From Nocardioides halotolerans DSM 19273 (GTDB taxonomy: Bacteria; Actinomycetota; Actinomycetes; Propionibacteriales; Nocardioidaceae): a stretch of DNA of 64,000 bases. The notes under the pieces were generated by a model, which had not been told where the DNA came from, made no database searches, and saw only the letters and a program-made list of their open reading frames with translations. Both the position numbers and the translations under genes were made by a program. How positions within the stretch are numbered: the stretch's first letter is position 1; every line of letters begins with the position of its first letter. The DNA lies in contig NZ_KE383927.1 in assembly GCF_000422805.1 (NCBI RefSeq), positions 18,246-82,245 on the forward strand. Reading direction: 5' to 3'. This document shows, one piece after another, positions 33,907-42,616 of the stretch.

Positions 33907-34617
33907 GTGGACGACGACAAGCTGCTGACGCTCGACGAGCTCTGCGAGCGGGTCGGCATGAGCGTGCGCAACGTGCGGTTCTACACCTCGCGCGGGCTGG
34001 TGCCGCCGCCGATCCGCAAGGGCCGGTCGGGCTACTACTCCCGCGACCACGTCGGCCGCCTCGAGCTGGTGCAGGAGCTCCAGAGCCACGGGTTCACGCT
34101 CTCGGCGATCGAGAAGTACGTCGCCGGCATCCCGGCCGACGCGACGCCCGAGGACCTCGCGCTGGCCCGCACGATGCTGGCGCCGTGGGACGTCGAGCGC
34201 CCGATCGAGATGTCGCGCGCGGAGCTGTCGGCCCGCGCCGGGCGCGACCTGTCCGACGACGAGCTGCGCACGCTCGCCGCGCTCGGCGTGGTGTTCCCGC
34301 TCAAGCGCGGCCAGTACCAGGTGGCGGTCTCGCAGCTCTCCGTCGGCCTGGGCCTGCTCGACCTCGGGTTCCCGGTCGAGGCCGCGCTGGCCGCCGCGGA
34401 TATGTACGCCCGGCACGGCCGCGAGGTCGCCAAGGAGCTCTACGACGTGTTCCGCACCCTGGTCTGGCCGGTCTACCGCGACCAGGGCGCCTCACCCGAG
34501 ACCGTGCGGCAGGTCGTCGAGAAGATCAAGCCGCTCTCGATCGCGGCCCTCGTCTCGGCGTACGAAGCGGGGATGGACGAGACCAAGCGCGAGGGAATCG
34601 CTCGACGCAGCCGGTGA
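33907..34617 (+). CDS. MerR family transcriptional regulator
   Basis: A 236-residue MerR protein: winged helix in residues 8-75 (LTLDELCERVGMSVRNVRFY, then GYYSRDHVGRLELVQELQSH), then a longer-than-usual C-terminal domain with a second region LSDDELRTLAALGVVFPL. Probably controls fadAB across the divergent promoter and senses an acyl-CoA or fatty acid (inference). GTG at 33907 with GAGGAGG upstream. Confidence 0.88.
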   Translation: MDDDKLLTLDELCERVGMSVRNVRFYTSRGLVPPPIRKGRSGYYSRDHVGRLELVQELQSHGFTLSAIEKYVAGIPADATPEDLALARTMLAPWDVERPIEMSRAELSARAGRDLSDDELRTLAALGVVFPLKRGQYQVAVSQLSVGLGLLDLGFPVEAALAAADMYARHGREVAKELYDVFRTLVWPVYRDQGASPETVRQVVEKIKPLSIAALVSAYEAGMDETKREGIARRSR

Positions 34618-34640
34618 CCGGGTACCTGTATCCGTGTCCC

Positions 34641-34646
34641 TAGGAT
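34641..34646 (+). promoter_or_regulatory. -10-like box TAGGAT, seven bases before ATG 34654
   Basis: TAGGAT-CTGCCCG-ATG, spacing of a leaderless transcript; no ribosome binding site. Confidence 0.55.
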
Positions 34647-34653
34647 CTGCCCG

Positions 34654-35571
34654 ATGACTCAGTCCTCCGCCGGTGAGCAGCTCACGGTGCTGGTGACCGG
34701 TGCGACCGGCTTCATCGGCAGCCGGCTGGTGCGCGCCCTCGTCGACGAGGGGCACACGGTCAAGGCGATGACCCGGCGGCCCGACGACTACGCCGGCCCG
34801 GCCGACCCGGTCGAGGGCGACGTCTTCGACCCCGGCACGCTGGCCGGGCCGATGGAGGGCGTCGACGTCGCGGTCTACCTCGTGCACTCGCTCGACGACA
34901 ACGACTTCGAGCGCAAGGACGCCGAGGCGGCGCGGGGGTTCGGGCTCGCCGCGGCGGCGAGCGGCGTGCGGCAGATCGTCTACATGGGCGGGCTCGGCAA
35001 GGACGCCGACCAGCTGTCGCCGCACCTGCGCTCGCGGCGCGAGGTCGAGAAGCTGCTCGGCACGTCGGGCGTGCCGGTCACCGTGCTGCGCGCCGCGATC
35101 GTGGTCGGCGCCGGCGGCATCTCGTGGGAGATGACCCGCCAGCTGGTGAAGAACCTGCCCGCGATGGTGGTCCCCCGATGGGCCGACACCCGGACCCAGC
35201 CGATCTCGATCGACGACGTGACCCGCTACCTCATCGGCGTCATCGGCGTGGAGAAGACCTTCGGCCAGGTCTACGAGCTCGGCGGCGCCGACCGGCTGAC
35301 CTACGTCGAGATGCTCCAGCAGGCCGCTGAGGTCATCAACGGCCGCCGGGTCCCGATCGTGACCGTGCCGGTGCTGACCCCACGCCTCTCGTCGCTGTGG
35401 ATCGGCCTGGTCACCAACGTCGACTCGACCACCGCCAGCAACCTCATCGACTCGATGAGCACCGAGGTGCTGCAGACGGACTACGCCATCCAGGACATCG
35501 TCCCGGGCGAGCCGCTGTCCTACCGCGAGGCCGTCGAGCGGGCCATCGCCGAGGAGAAGCGCGAGCGCTGA
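34654..35571 (+). CDS. NAD(P)-binding extended/atypical SDR protein
   Basis: A 305-residue protein with the TGATGFIGSRLVRAL dinucleotide site at residues 16-30, RRPDDY for NADP preference, VYLVHSLDD and VLRAAIVVGAGG. The layout fits NmrA/complex-I-39-kDa-like atypical SDRs, which often lack a catalytic Tyr and may be redox sensors or reductases. Substrate unknown. The 90-base palindromic element A starts 14 bases after its stop. Confidence 0.85.
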   Translation: MTQSSAGEQLTVLVTGATGFIGSRLVRALVDEGHTVKAMTRRPDDYAGPADPVEGDVFDPGTLAGPMEGVDVAVYLVHSLDDNDFERKDAEAARGFGLAAAASGVRQIVYMGGLGKDADQLSPHLRSRREVEKLLGTSGVPVTVLRAAIVVGAGGISWEMTRQLVKNLPAMVVPRWADTRTQPISIDDVTRYLIGVIGVEKTFGQVYELGGADRLTYVEMLQQAAEVINGRRVPIVTVPVLTPRLSSLWIGLVTNVDSTTASNLIDSMSTEVLQTDYAIQDIVPGEPLSYREAVERAIAEEKRER

Positions 35572-35584
35572 TCGCCGGCCGTGG

Positions 35585-35674
35585 TAAGGCCAAATCAGCG
35601 CAATCGCGCCCGATCGGTCGCGTTTCACGCGTGAAACCGAGCAGAACCGGCGCGAATGCGCTGAATCGGTCTTG
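35585..35674. repeat. 90-base palindromic element, copy A
   Basis: 37-base left arm, 16-base core GTTTCACGCGTGAAAC (35622-35637), 37-base right arm, aligned without gaps with copies B and C. It lies between the convergent SDR-like and CPBP genes, so it is downstream of two stop codons. Arms are imperfectly self-complementary. Possible roles: bidirectional terminator, mRNA 3' protection, protein-binding site or mobile palindrome. Confidence 0.8.
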
Positions 35675-35694
35675 GCGGCTCGGAGGCCGACGAC

Positions 35695-36399
35695 TCAGGC
35701 GAACACGGCCGGGAGCGCGAACAGCATGGTGAGCGACCAGGTGCAGTGGGTCAGGATCGGGGCGAGGATGCCGCCGCTGGCCCGGCGCTCGAGGCCGACG
35801 AGGAGCCCGAGCAGCACGGCGGCGAAGGCCAGCATCACGTTGCCGGTGGCGGCGGTCGCGACGCCGTAGGCGAGCGTCGTCCAGAGCACCGGGTGGCGGG
35901 TGATGGCGGCGTACGCCGCGCCGCGGAAGAACAGCTCCTCGGCCACGCCGTTGACGGCGGTGATCACGACCAGCAGCAGCATCGACCCCTGGTCGGCGTA
36001 GTCGACGACCTTGACGACCTGGCCCTCGAGCCCGTCGAGCGCGTCGATCGTGCGCACCAGGAACGCGCCGGCGACGAAGACCGCTGCCAGGCCGAGCCCC
36101 AGCACGATCGGCGTGACCACCGGCCGCGCGAGGCCCGCGCGGAACGCGATCCGGCCCAGGTGCAGCGGCCCCGACGCGAGCGCGCCGACGGCCCAGACCG
36201 CGGCCAGCCCGAGCGTCGCGGGGTAGAACCAGTCGCTGCCGGGGTCGATGCGCAGCGAGAATCCCAGCACCACGGCGCCCAGGACCACGAAACCTGCCGT
36301 CACCCACTGGCGCCGGCGCAGGCCGTCGGGGTCCTGGCGGTGGTCGCGGGGCACGACGTCCCACAGCGCCCGGCGCACCCACGCCCGCAGCTGGTTCAT
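35695..36399 (-). CDS. CPBP family intramembrane metalloprotease (Abi-like)
   Basis: A 234-residue membrane protein with about six TM helices. The core motif AEELFFRGAAYAAI (EExxxR) is at about 155-168, and the distal ILTHCTWSLTML supplies the second metal His. CPBP proteases act on prenylated or other membrane proteins, and many are of unknown substrate. ATG at 36399 fits a leaderless start (TAGGAT, seven bases). Confidence 0.88.
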   Translation of the reverse strand: MNQLRAWVRRALWDVVPRDHRQDPDGLRRRQWVTAGFVVLGAVVLGFSLRIDPGSDWFYPATLGLAAVWAVGALASGPLHLGRIAFRAGLARPVVTPIVLGLGLAAVFVAGAFLVRTIDALDGLEGQVVKVVDYADQGSMLLLVVITAVNGVAEELFFRGAAYAAITRHPVLWTTLAYGVATAATGNVMLAFAAVLLGLLVGLERRASGGILAPILTHCTWSLTMLFALPAVFA

Positions 36400-36406
36400 C
36401 GTGCCG

Positions 36407-36412
36407 ATCCTA
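36407..36412 (-). promoter_or_regulatory. -10-like box TAGGAT, seven bases before ATG 36399
   Basis: Minus strand TAGGAT-CGGCACG-ATG; no ribosome binding site. Confidence 0.55.
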
Positions 36413-36421
36413 GGAAGTGCC

Positions 36422-37915
36422 TCAGCGGCGGCCGGAGCTGAACGACGCCGCGGTGTGCGAGCGACCCGTCGACGAGGACGAGGACGACCCGGATGACCCG
36501 GCCGACGCACCCTGGCCCCCGCGGCGGCGCCGGTTGCCGCCCGAGCGGGACTGGCCTCCGCCCGAGCGGGACTGGCCCCCGCCCGAGCGCGGCTGCCCGC
36601 CGCCCGAGCGCGGCTGCCCGCCACCGGAGCGCGGCTGGCCGCCGGAGCGGCCGCGGTTGCGCCCGCCGCCGGAACGACGCTCGGGCTCCTCGGCGGTGAC
36701 CCCGAGCCCGCCGGCCACGAGGACCCGCTCGCCCGGGGCGAGCTCGACGAGCACCGGGTGCCGCGGTCCGTCGATGCGGGTGATGGTCGGCTCGATGCCG
36801 GCCGCGCGGGTCAGGTCGCGGACGTCGCGCACCTGCTCCTGGGTCATCAGCGTGACGACCGTGCCGGCGGCGCCGGCCCGTGCCGTGCGGCCCGAGCGGT
36901 GCAGGTAGGCCTTGTGCTCGGCCGGCGGGTCGGCGTGCACGACGAGCGTGACGTCGTCGACGTGGATGCCGCGCGCGGCGATGTCGGTGGCGACCAGCGT
37001 CGAGGCGCGGCCCTCGTGGAAGGCGTCCATGTTGCGGGTGCGGGCGCCCTGGCTGAGGTTGCCGTGCAGCTCGACGGTCGGCACGCCGCTGCGGTTGAGC
37101 TGGCGGGCGAGCGCCTTCGCGCCGTGCTTGGTGCGGGTGAAGACGACGGTCCGGCCGGGCGCACTCGTCAGGTCGACGAGCACGGGCACGCGGTGCTCGC
37201 GGGCCACGTGCAGCACGTGGTGGTCCATCGCGGCGACCGGCGTCTGCGCCGAGTCGGCCTCGTGGGTCACCGGCTGCTGGAGGAACTGCTTGACCAGCAC
37301 GTTGACGCCCTTGTCGAGCGTGGCCGAGAAGAGCAGCCGCTGGCCGCTCTTCGGCGTCGCGGCGAGCAGGCGGCGTACGGCGGGCAGGAACCCGAGGTCC
37401 GCCATGTGGTCGGCCTCGTCGAGCACGGTGATCTCGACGTCGCCGAGGTCGCAGTGGCCCTGCTGGATGAGGTCCTCGAGCCGGCCCGGGCAGGCCAGGA
37501 CGATGTCGACGCCCCGGCGCAGCCCCTGGACCTGGGGGTGCTGGCCGACGCCGCCGAAGACGGTGCGGGTGGTGAGGCCTGCCGTCGCGGCGAGCGGTAT
37601 CAGGGCCTGGTCGATCTGGCCGACGAGCTCGCGGGTCGGGGCCAGCACGAGGGCGCGCGGGCGGCCCGCGCGGCGCGGCCGGGCGGACTCGCTGAGCCGC
37701 GCGACCAGCGGCAGCAGGAAGGCGTAGGTCTTGCCGGAGCCGGTGCGGCCGCGACCGAGGAGGTCACGCCCGGCGAGCGAGTCGGCCAGCGTCGCGGCCT
37801 GGATCGGGGTGGGTGTGGTGATCCCGCGCTCGGCGAGGACGCCGGCGAGGGACGAGGCGACGCCGAGGTCGGCGAAGGTCAGAGGGGTGCGTGCAGAGGA
37901 CGGAGCAGAAGACAA
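36422..37915 (-). CDS. DEAD-box RNA helicase
   Basis: A 497-residue ATP-dependent RNA helicase: Q motif (TFADLG, TTPTPIQAATL), Walker A GRTGSGKT near 55, PTRELV, DEAD in VLDEADHMADLG, SAT in LLFSATLDKG, motif V VATDIAARGIHV and motif VI HRSGRTARAG. The last 90 residues are a basic, disordered tail with five RSGGGQ-type heptads, then a Ser-rich end, like RNA-binding RGG tails. Probably helps fold or turn over RNA. TTG at 37915 is the apparent start; the 5' region lacks a clear ribosome binding site, so the true start is not certain. Confidence 0.92.
   Translation of the reverse strand: MSSAPSSARTPLTFADLGVASSLAGVLAERGITTPTPIQAATLADSLAGRDLLGRGRTGSGKTYAFLLPLVARLSESARPRRAGRPRALVLAPTRELVGQIDQALIPLAATAGLTTRTVFGGVGQHPQVQGLRRGVDIVLACPGRLEDLIQQGHCDLGDVEITVLDEADHMADLGFLPAVRRLLAATPKSGQRLLFSATLDKGVNVLVKQFLQQPVTHEADSAQTPVAAMDHHVLHVAREHRVPVLVDLTSAPGRTVVFTRTKHGAKALARQLNRSGVPTVELHGNLSQGARTRNMDAFHEGRASTLVATDIAARGIHVDDVTLVVHADPPAEHKAYLHRSGRTARAGAAGTVVTLMTQEQVRDVRDLTRAAGIEPTITRIDGPRHPVLVELAPGERVLVAGGLGVTAEEPERRSGGGRNRGRSGGQPRSGGGQPRSGGGQPRSGGGQSRSGGGQSRSGGNRRRRGGQGASAGSSGSSSSSSTGRSHTAASFSSGRR
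36540..36644. repeat. five 21-base tandem repeats in the helicase tail
   Basis: Units of 21 bases (ccgagcggga ctggcctccg c type) with few changes, coding RSGGGQP/S heptads on the minus strand. Copy number may vary between strains. Confidence 0.8.
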
Positions 37916-38022
37916 GGGAGATCACTCTCGATGGTGGTGTCTCACCAGAGGTTTCGTTCTGTGGTGGCCCGGCCGCGTGCTCGAGGTTTCGAGAGCGGGG
38001 GCTGGCCCGGGGCAAGACGTGA

Positions 38023-38058
38023 ACGGGCCGCTCCCACCAGTGTGGCAGAGCGGCCCGT
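38023..38058 (-). terminator. 11-base-pair hairpin downstream of csbD
   Basis: ACGGGCCGCTC and GAGCGGCCCGT are perfect complements around a 14-base loop, 34 bases past the CsbD stop. Strong enough to end transcription even without a T-run. Confidence 0.6.
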
Positions 38059-38092
38059 CCGAGCCCGCATCGCGGGCGCGTGATCTTGCGTA

Positions 38093-38287
38093 CTACTTCT
38101 TGACGGCGTCCTTCAGGTCGCCGACGGCGTCCTTGGCCTTCTCGCCGGCCTGCTTGACCGAGGACTCGGCCTGGTCGGCGCGACCCTCGTGCTTCAGGTC
38201 GTCGTCACCGGTGACGGAGCCGGCGGCCTCTTTGGCACGGCCCTTGAGGTCATCTGTCTTGTTGTCGACCTTGTCGTCGAAACCCAT
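38093..38287 (-). CDS. CsbD family stress protein
   Basis: A 64-residue hydrophilic, highly charged protein typical of CsbD: MGFDDKVDNKTDDLKGRAKE and repeated KDAVGDLKDAVKK. Members accumulate in general stress; exact function unknown. ATG at 38287 follows GGAGG by six bases. Followed by a strong hairpin, so likely a single-gene unit. Confidence 0.88.
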   Translation of the reverse strand: MGFDDKVDNKTDDLKGRAKEAAGSVTGDDDLKHEGRADQAESSVKQAGEKAKDAVGDLKDAVKK

Positions 38288-38339
38288 CGTGCACCTCCAT
38301 GGTTTGCGGTGCCTGCCCGGTCTCCGATCGGGGCCTCCG

Positions 38340-39824
38340 TCAAACGGCGGTGAGAGTCGGGTCACCCTCCGGCGCCGGCACGGTGTCGAAGGCCAGCACG
38401 CCGTCGTCGATCGGAGCCCGCTTGATGGTGCGCAGGTCGGCGACGTAGTTCTGGCGCAGCCGCCACGGCTCGCGGTCCCCCTGCTTGGGCAGCTTGTCCA
38501 GCGCGCGCAGCACGTAGCCGGAGGTGAAGTCCATGATCGGCTGCTCCTCGACGTCCGGCGGCCGGACCGGCACCGCCGAGCGCGCGCCGGTCTCGTCGAG
38601 GTGGCGCAGGAGCCGGACGACGTACGCCGAGATCAAGTCGGCCTTGAGCGTCCACGACGCGTTGGTGTAGCCGATCGTGAACGCGAAGTTGGGGACGCCG
38701 TCGAGCATCATCGCCTTGTAGGCCATCCGCCGCCCGGCGTCCACGACCTCGCCGTCGACGACGACCTCGATGCCGCCGAAGGCGAGCACCTGGAACCCCG
38801 TCGCCGTGACGACGAGGTCGGCCTCGAGCTCCTCGCCGGAGGACAGCGTGATGCCGCGCGGGGTGAAGCGGTCGATCGTGTCGGTGACGACCGACGCCCG
38901 GCCCTTGCGCAGGGCGCGGAACAGGTCGCCGTCCGGCACCACGCAGAACCGTTGGTCCCACGGGTTGTAGCGCGGCTTGAAGTGGACGTCGGCGTCGATG
39001 GTGTCCGGCAGCTGCGCGCGGGCGGCCTTGAGCACGAAGCCCTTGACGAACCGCGGGCGCCGGCGCGCGAGCTGGAACGTCGCCATGCCGCTGAGGATGT
39101 TGGCCCACCTCACCACCGGGTAGGACCACCTCGTCGGCAGCCTCCGCAGCCGCGTCGCGAGCCGGTCGTGGGCCGGCCGGGACACGACGTAGGTCGGCGA
39201 GCGCTGCAGCATCGTCACGTGCCCGGCGGTCTCGGCCAGGGCGGGAACCAGCGTGATCGCCGTGGCGCCGCTGCCGATCACGACGACCCTCTTCCCCGTG
39301 TGGTCGAGGTCCTCGGGCCAGTGCTGCGGGTGCACGATCGTGCCCTCGAAGCTCTCGGTGCCGGCGAACTCCGGCGCGTACGGCTCCTCGTAGTCGTAGT
39401 AGCCCGCGCAGCCCCACAGGAAGCTCGCGGTCATCGTGACCGGCGTCCCGTCGTGGTCGATCTCGACGGTCCACCGCGCGGTCGCGGAGTCCCAGCTCGC
39501 GCGGACCACCTTGTGCCGGTAGCGGATCAGCTCGTCGACGCCGTACTCCTCCGCGACCGTGCGGAGGTAGGCCAGGATCGACGGCCCGTCGGCGAGCGCG
39601 CGGTCGCCGGGCCAAGGCCGCCAGCTGTAGCCGAAGGTGAACATGTCGGAGTCGGAGCGGATGCCCGGGTAGCGGAACAGGTCCCACGTGCCGCCGCTCG
39701 CCTCGCGCGCCTCCAGCACCGCGACGGACTTCGTCGGCAGGTGAGTACGCAGCTGGCAGGCTGCGCCGATGCCGGACAGCCCGGCTCCGACGATCAGCAC
39801 GTCGACGTGCTCGGGGGTGCTCAC
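38340..39824 (-). CDS. flavin-containing monooxygenase, Baeyer-Villiger type
   Basis: A 494-residue FAD/NADPH monooxygenase: GAGLSGIGAACQ for FAD near residue 14, the fingerprint FEGTIVHPQHWPED near 163 (FxGxxxHxxxW), GSGATAITLVPAL for NADPH, and ATGFQ. It would insert oxygen next to a ketone, or oxygenate a heteroatom; the substrate is unknown. GTG at 39824 fits a leaderless start (TAGTTT, seven bases), so the frame from 39878 is longer than needed. Confidence 0.9.
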   Translation of the reverse strand: MSTPEHVDVLIVGAGLSGIGAACQLRTHLPTKSVAVLEAREASGGTWDLFRYPGIRSDSDMFTFGYSWRPWPGDRALADGPSILAYLRTVAEEYGVDELIRYRHKVVRASWDSATARWTVEIDHDGTPVTMTASFLWGCAGYYDYEEPYAPEFAGTESFEGTIVHPQHWPEDLDHTGKRVVVIGSGATAITLVPALAETAGHVTMLQRSPTYVVSRPAHDRLATRLRRLPTRWSYPVVRWANILSGMATFQLARRRPRFVKGFVLKAARAQLPDTIDADVHFKPRYNPWDQRFCVVPDGDLFRALRKGRASVVTDTIDRFTPRGITLSSGEELEADLVVTATGFQVLAFGGIEVVVDGEVVDAGRRMAYKAMMLDGVPNFAFTIGYTNASWTLKADLISAYVVRLLRHLDETGARSAVPVRPPDVEEQPIMDFTSGYVLRALDKLPKQGDREPWRLRQNYVADLRTIKRAPIDDGVLAFDTVPAPEGDPTLTAV

Positions 39825-39831
39825 GGCGTTC

Positions 39832-39837
39832 AAACTA
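39832..39837 (-). promoter_or_regulatory. -10-like box TAGTTT, seven bases before GTG 39824
   Basis: TAGTTT-GAACGCC-GTG on the minus strand. Confidence 0.5.
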
Positions 39838-39869
39838 TCCGCGACACGACGTCGCAACCAAGTCTCCGA

Positions 39870-39959
39870 TAAGACCAATCCAGCGCAATCGCGCCGATTT
39901 CGCGCTGTTTCACGCGTGAAACAAGACCGATCCAGCGCAATCGCGCTGAAAACGTCCGC
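39870..39959. repeat. 90-base palindromic element, copy B
   Basis: Core GTTTCACGCGTGAAAC at 39907-39922. Left arm TAAGACCAATCCAGCGCAAT; the right arm begins AAGACCGATCCAGCGCAAT, so this copy shows a direct as well as an inverted relation of the arms. It begins 45 bases before the monooxygenase start and ends 10 bases from the stop of the amidotransferase gene. Confidence 0.8.
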
Positions 39960-39969
39960 CGCGGCGAGC

Positions 39970-40704
39970 TCAACCGCGCCCGAACAGCTCGACGAACCTG
40001 GCGAGGATCCGGGGCGGTTCGGTGACGACGGCGGCGCGGGCCAGCCGGATCAGCTCCTCGCCCTCGCCGGGCTCGAAGTAGCCGAAGTCGCGGTAGGTCT
40101 CGATGCGGGTGACCAGCCCCGTGACGTCGAGCTCGGGATGGAACTGGGTCGCGTAGACGCGCTCGCCGAGGCGGAAGGCCTGCACGGGGCAGGTCGGGGA
40201 CGACGCCAGGAGCACGGCGCCGCGCGGCAGCGTGGAGACCGCCTCCTTGTGCCCGAGGAACGCGTCGAACGTCGCCGGCAGCTCGCCGAGGAGCGGGTCG
40301 GCCCGGCCCTCGGGCGTGAGCGTGACGGTCACCGCGCCGATCGGCTCGGACCACTGCCGGTCGACGACGCCGCCGGCCAGCGTGCCGAGGGTGCCGATGC
40401 CGTAGCACGCGCCCAGGGTCGGGAAGTCCGCGGCGACGACCTGCACCGCCAGGTCGCGGAGCCGGGCCTCCCCGCGGCGCTGGTCGTCGTCCTTGAGGTC
40501 GTCGGGGTCGCTGACGTTCCACGGCCCGCCGCCGATCACGATCCCCGACCAGTCGTCGAGGTCGACCGGCCCGAGGACGTCGCGCTCCATCCGCACGCGG
40601 CGGACGTCGCGCTCGTCGAGGCCGGCGCAGCGCAGCACCGCGGCGTACTCGTCGTCCGCCGCGGCGTCCTGGGCGCGGATGCCCAGGAACAGGAACGGCT
40701 TCAC
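39970..40704 (-). CDS. class I glutamine amidotransferase-like protein
   Basis: A 244-residue protein with the amidotransferase triad: nucleophile in TLGACYGIGTL near 95, His-x-Glu in QFHPELD near 190. Related to GuaA-like stand-alone amidotransferases, which release ammonia from glutamine or hydrolyse gamma-glutamyl compounds; the partner is unknown. GTG at 40704 overlaps the CoA transferase stop by GTGA, so the two are cotranscribed, although no functional tie is obvious. Confidence 0.85.
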   Translation of the reverse strand: MKPFLFLGIRAQDAAADDEYAAVLRCAGLDERDVRRVRMERDVLGPVDLDDWSGIVIGGGPWNVSDPDDLKDDDQRRGEARLRDLAVQVVAADFPTLGACYGIGTLGTLAGGVVDRQWSEPIGAVTVTLTPEGRADPLLGELPATFDAFLGHKEAVSTLPRGAVLLASSPTCPVQAFRLGERVYATQFHPELDVTGLVTRIETYRDFGYFEPGEGEELIRLARAAVVTEPPRILARFVELFGRG

Positions 40705-41867
40705 TGCCCCGGCGTCGCCTGGACCGCGACGCCGCGCTCGATGAGGCCGTCGACGTCGGCGATGCCCCAGGCGGTCAGGGCCTCCCGGGTGTGCGTGCCC
40801 GCCGCCGGCGAGGGCGGCAGGGACAGCGACGCCGGGGTGCGGGAGAACCGCGGCGCGGGCTGCGGCTGCACGACCCCCTCGTGCTCGACGAACGTCGCGC
40901 GCGCCTCGAGGTGCGGGTGCGACGGCGCCTCGCTCGCCGGGACCACGCCGGCGACGCAGGCGTCGGTGCCCTCGAACAGCGCGACCCACTCCGCCTGCGT
41001 CTTCTGCCGGAAGGTGTCGGTGAGCAGGACGCGCAGCTCGTCGTAGCGGTCCAGGTCGGCCTGCCCGGGCGCGACCCCCTCGAGGCCGAGCATGGCGATC
41101 AGCGTGGCGTAGAACTGCGGCTCGAGCGCACCGACCGACACGTGCTTGCCGTCCGCGGTCTCGTAGACGTCGTAGTAGGGCACCCCGCCGTCGAGCAGGT
41201 TCGCCCCGCGGCGCTCCTGGTAGCCGCCGCCGGCGAGGAACGCCCACGTCATCGCGTTGAGGTGCGCGGTGCCGTCGACGATCGCGGCGTCCACGACCTG
41301 GCCCTCGCCCGACACGCGCGCCTCGAGCAGCGCGGCCAGCAGGCCGATGACGAGGTACGTCGAGCCGCCGCCGAAGTCACCGACCAGGTTGGCGGGGAAC
41401 TGCGGCCGCTCCGGCGTCTGCCCCATGCCGAACAGCGCACCCGCCACCGAGATGTAGTTGAGGTCGTGGCCGGCGGCCTGGGCGAGCGGCCCGTCCTGAC
41501 CCCAGCCGGTCATCCGGCCGTAGATCAGCCGCGGGTTGACCGCGTGGCACTGCTCGGGCCCGATGCCGAGCCGCTCGGCCACGCCGGGGCGCATGCCCTC
41601 CACGAGCACGTCGGCGTCCTTGACCAGCTCGAGCACGGTGGCCGCCGCCTCCGGCTGCTTGAGGTCGAGCGCGACGCTCGGGCGGCCGCGGTTGAGCAGC
41701 ATCGTGGCGCCCCCGGAGAGCAGCTGCCCGCCGGGCCGCTCCACCCGGATCACGTCGGCCCCGAGGTCGGCCAGGATCATGCACGCGTGCGGCCCGGGGC
41801 CGATCCCGGCGATCTCGACCACCTTCACGCCCCGCAGCGGGCCGGTCCCCTGCCCCAGCTCGATCAT
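40701..41867 (-). CDS. mcr: CaiB/BaiF family, alpha-methylacyl-CoA racemase
   Basis: A 388-residue class III CoA-transferase-fold protein. The start matches alpha-methylacyl-CoA racemases closely (VVEIAGIGPGPHACMILADL, GADVIRVERP), with GHDLNY and DFGGGSTYL for the catalytic region. Racemises 2-methyl branched acyl-CoAs, needed for beta-oxidation of branched chains and sterol side chains. ATG at 41867 gives the family's usual start; ATG at 41879 is also possible. Overlaps the amidotransferase gene by GTGA. Confidence 0.88.
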   Translation of the reverse strand: MIELGQGTGPLRGVKVVEIAGIGPGPHACMILADLGADVIRVERPGGQLLSGGATMLLNRGRPSVALDLKQPEAAATVLELVKDADVLVEGMRPGVAERLGIGPEQCHAVNPRLIYGRMTGWGQDGPLAQAAGHDLNYISVAGALFGMGQTPERPQFPANLVGDFGGGSTYLVIGLLAALLEARVSGEGQVVDAAIVDGTAHLNAMTWAFLAGGGYQERRGANLLDGGVPYYDVYETADGKHVSVGALEPQFYATLIAMLGLEGVAPGQADLDRYDELRVLLTDTFRQKTQAEWVALFEGTDACVAGVVPASEAPSHPHLEARATFVEHEGVVQPQPAPRFSRTPASLSLPPSPAAGTHTREALTAWGIADVDGLIERGVAVQATPGQ

Positions 41868-41976
41868 GCCCGGGAGCATGTCAGACGGGCGGGTGCCGCC
41901 CCCGCGCGACCGGATCGCGGGTGAGACGGCCCGAAACACCCCTCCTTTGGGGATGGTGGCGCATCCACCGATCGAC

Positions 41977-42084
41977 TACTTTTCGAGGGTGATTCTCGGG
42001 GGGCACAGGCCGGCACGTCCTGTTCACGATCAGTCAGCGAAGCCAGGCGCCGTCGTCGCGTCCTCGTCATCCGGCAAGGGCTGA
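41977..42084 (+). other. possible leaderless small ORF of 31 residues with its -10-like box
   Basis: TACTTT (41977-41982) is followed by six bases and GTG at 41989, an open frame of 31 codons to TGA 42084, reading VILGGHRPARPVHDQSAKPG and a Ser-rich end. No match known. Third-base GC is about 70 percent, lower than in the surrounding genes, which argues against coding. It lies in the longest intergenic stretch here (41868-42109), which otherwise holds only the unassigned promoter region of the racemase gene. Confidence 0.3.
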
Positions 42085-42109
42085 CCCGCACGCACCGGTC
42101 ACGAGCCGA

Positions 42110-42610
42110 TCACGGTTCGTGGTGACCGCCGTGCCCGGAGCCATGTCCTGGGCCGTGCCCGGAGCCGTGCCCCGCATGGGCGGCGTGCGCCCTCGCGTGG
42201 CCGAGACCCCGGGCGATCATCGCCCGGTTGACCGGCACCGTGACCACGAACGCGACCGCGAGCGACACCGCCAGCGACCCCCAGAACAGCACGTCGCCCA
42301 GGCCCGCCTCCATGGCCGAGGGCCAGCCGACGAGGATGCCGTTGTCGACCACCTCCATCACGAGGATCGAGACGGTGTCGGCGGCCAGCGCGATCCGCAC
42401 CGCCGGCCCGAGCGCCACCCCGGCCCGGCGCTGGCCGCTGAAGGTGAGCAGGTAGCCGAAGAAGAACGCGAGCACCACCGAGACCGCGATGCTGGCCGCG
42501 TCGCCCCATCCGGCGCCGGTCGCGACCACCATGCCGAGGACCTCGCCGATCGCGCAGCCGGTCAGGCAGTGCCGGGTCGCGGTGATCGCCTCTCGCCAGC
42601 TCGCGTCCAT
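42110..42610 (-). CDS. DUF4396 membrane protein with His-rich tail
   Basis: A 166-residue membrane protein: HCLTGCAIGEVLGMVVATG near residue 13 is the DUF4396 signature, then TM helices (SIAVSVVLAFFFGYLLTF, IALAADTVSILVMEVV, LFWGSLAVSLAVAFVVTVP) and a cytoplasmic tail of Gly-His repeats (HGSGHGPGHGSGHGGHHE). The tail suggests metal binding, perhaps copper or nickel; function unproven. ATG at 42610 is six bases after CAGACT. Confidence 0.8.
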   Translation of the reverse strand: MDASWREAITATRHCLTGCAIGEVLGMVVATGAGWGDAASIAVSVVLAFFFGYLLTFSGQRRAGVALGPAVRIALAADTVSILVMEVVDNGILVGWPSAMEAGLGDVLFWGSLAVSLAVAFVVTVPVNRAMIARGLGHARAHAAHAGHGSGHGPGHGSGHGGHHEP

Positions 42611-42616
42611 GCGACG

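Noticed and set aside
35585..35674. Calling the 90-base elements true parS sites
   Set aside because: The core has two extra bases at its centre, which changes half-site spacing, and no parA/parB or origin genes are nearby.
41868..42109. A riboswitch upstream of the racemase gene
   Set aside because: No recognisable aptamer core was found by eye in the 240 bases; an Rfam covariance search would decide.
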